A stretch of 7,304 nucleotides of DNA from Gemmatimonadota bacterium (GTDB lineage Bacteria; Gemmatimonadota; Gemmatimonadetes; Palauibacterales; Palauibacteraceae), in assembly GCA_016649455.1 (NCBI GenBank), contig JAENXO010000126.1, forward strand, positions 1 to 7,304. Reading direction: 5' to 3'. Numbering within the stretch: position 1 is the stretch's first letter; every line of letters begins with the position of its first letter. Below are positions 6,489-7,304 of this stretch, in pieces. The notes beneath the pieces were generated by a model. That model ran no database searches and had not been told where the DNA came from. It worked only from the letters and a program-made list of their open reading frames with translations. The position numbers and the translations under genes were made by a program.

Positions 6489-7304
6489 ATGATCCGGCGG
6501 ATCAATTCCCGGGTCCGCGCCACTCGTCGTTTCGCGCGCCCCGTCTCACAACGTAGCCGCCATCGAGCCGGGCGGCTGACTCTTCTCCTCGGGTTGGTGA
6601 CTTGCGTGGCCCTTCCCCGGCCGGTGCTCGGGCAGGAGGAGATCCGCGAGCGAATCCGGGAGAGCCAGCAGAGGCTCGAGCAGATCCGCCGCGAACGGCA
6701 GGACCTTACGATCGAGGCCGGCCAGCTCCGCGGCCAGGTGCACAACGTCTCCGAAGAGATCCGCAACATCGAGGCACGGATCGGATCGACCTCGAGCCTT
6801 CTTACCGAGCTGGATGTGCAGATCTTCGCGTACGGGGAGCAGGTGGACATCACGACCCGCGACATGCTACACACGCGCGATGAACTCGAACTCCGGCGCA
6901 CAGAGCTCGAGGAGCGCCTGCGAGAGATCTACCAGAGAGGAGAGCTGCACTCGTTTCAGGTGCTGTTCGAGGCGCGATCGTTCGGCGAGCTCCTGAGCCG
7001 GTACAAGTATCTTCATCTCGTTGCACGCTACGATCGATTGCTGGTCGGTCAGGTGCGGGAACTCGAGGAAAAGCTGTCCGAGCAGCGGGAGCAGCTCGCC
7101 AGCGAGTATGCCCGGCTCAGCGCACTCCGGATGGAAAAGGCGCGGGAGATTGGGGATCTGGAACGGCTGGAAGGACAGCGACAACGCCGACTGACGAACG
7201 TCCAGGCGCGCGTCTCGCAGACGGAGACGCGGCTGTCGGCACTGGAGATCGAAGAAGAGAGACTGGGGGACCTGCTGGCCGAGCTCGACCGGGCGCGGCG
7301 TGAA
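6489..7304 (+). CDS. envC: EnvC-like murein hydrolase activator, coiled-coil N-terminal part (3' truncated by window edge)
   Basis: EnvC-type proteins are periplasmic activators of septal amidases. They bind FtsX through a coiled coil and act through a C-terminal degenerate or active LytM/M23 domain. The frame is open from ATG 6489 to the last base (272 residues seen, no stop). Residues 1-29 are unusually long and basic for an export signal (11 Arg, no acidic residue), followed by the hydrophobic core LTLLLGLVTCVALP and a probable signal peptidase I site after VLG48. From 49 on, the sequence is nearly all Glu/Arg/Gln/Leu coiled coil. It is broken at about 146-182 by REIYQRGELHSFQVLFEARS and the FGELLSRYKYLHLVARYDR stretch, the conserved hairpin block of EnvC/M23 coiled-coil proteins. 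The second coiled coil (about 183-272) continues past the edge, so the LytM/M23 domain cannot be seen. The position one base after ftsX supports a role as the FtsEX effector. It could instead be an active M23 endopeptidase; the missing C-terminus would decide. Confidence 0.87.
   Translation, partial: MIRRINSRVRATRRFARPVSQRSRHRAGRLTLLLGLVTCVALPRPVLGQEEIRERIRESQQRLEQIRRERQDLTIEAGQLRGQVHNVSEEIRNIEARIGSTSSLLTELDVQIFAYGEQVDITTRDMLHTRDELELRRTELEERLREIYQRGELHSFQVLFEARSFGELLSRYKYLHLVARYDRLLVGQVRELEEKLSEQREQLASEYARLSALRMEKAREIGDLERLEGQRQRRLTNVQARVSQTETRLSALEIEEERLGDLLAELDRARRE

Noticed and set aside
6588..6608. Possible lipobox LVTC in the EnvC-like signal (Cys39)
   Set aside because: Thr at -1 is not accepted by the usual lipobox, and the hydrophobic stretch continues past the Cys. 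A signal peptidase I site after VLG48 fits better.
5945..6901. 318-residue open frame on the - strand across ftsX and the envC-like gene
   Set aside because: It overlaps two well-supported genes; the Ser/Arg-rich then Arg/Asp/Glu-rich composition is the complement of the sense codons, not a protein family.

Overview
This window is a compact, gene-dense, GC-rich bacterial chromosome segment. All seven genes are on the + strand, with no intergenic gap above about 40 bases. I see no mobile element, CRISPR array, rRNA or tRNA. The genes indicate a diderm (Gram-negative-type) organism: SurA is a periplasmic chaperone for outer-membrane proteins, and the gene before it encodes a lipoprotein. The combination mfd, parvulin-like lipoprotein, surA, pdxA, ftsE, ftsX, envC and the style of the proteins (Arg/Glu-rich, high GC) suggest Gemmatimonadota or a related lineage. 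That placement is an inference and was not tested by any search.

Layout: (1) 2-1015, the 3' part of mfd, the transcription-repair coupling factor, cut by the left edge. (2) 1057-2562, a lipoprotein with a degenerate parvulin-like domain between two SurA-like chaperone segments. (3) 2562-3935, SurA with an exported N-terminus and two parvulin-type domains. (4) 3964-4947, PdxA, the pyridoxal phosphate pathway dehydrogenase, with all metal ligands present. (5) 4944-5627, FtsE, the cell-division ABC ATPase. (6) 5624-6487, FtsX, its membrane partner. (7) 6489-7304, the exported coiled-coil N-terminal part of an EnvC-like murein hydrolase activator, cut by the right edge before its catalytic or LytM region.

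The genes from position 1057 onward look like one operon. The lipoprotein and surA genes share one base (TAATG), pdxA/ftsE and ftsE/ftsX overlap by four bases (ATGA), and envC begins one base after the ftsX stop. Functionally the operon joins envelope protein folding (two SurA-family proteins), vitamin B6 synthesis and septal peptidoglycan splitting (FtsE ATP hydrolysis, signalled through FtsX to a periplasmic EnvC-type activator). The surA-pdxA pairing matches the Escherichia coli lptD-surA-pdxA-rsmA order, but here cell-division genes follow pdxA.

The most interesting observation is in the parvulin domains. SurA's first domain keeps the GGDLG and FGYHII motifs but has lost the N-terminal histidine. 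The second has the RHILI histidine but has lost the other motifs. The lipoprotein has neither histidine. The window is otherwise ordinary core genome, and I found no convincing undescribed system in it.
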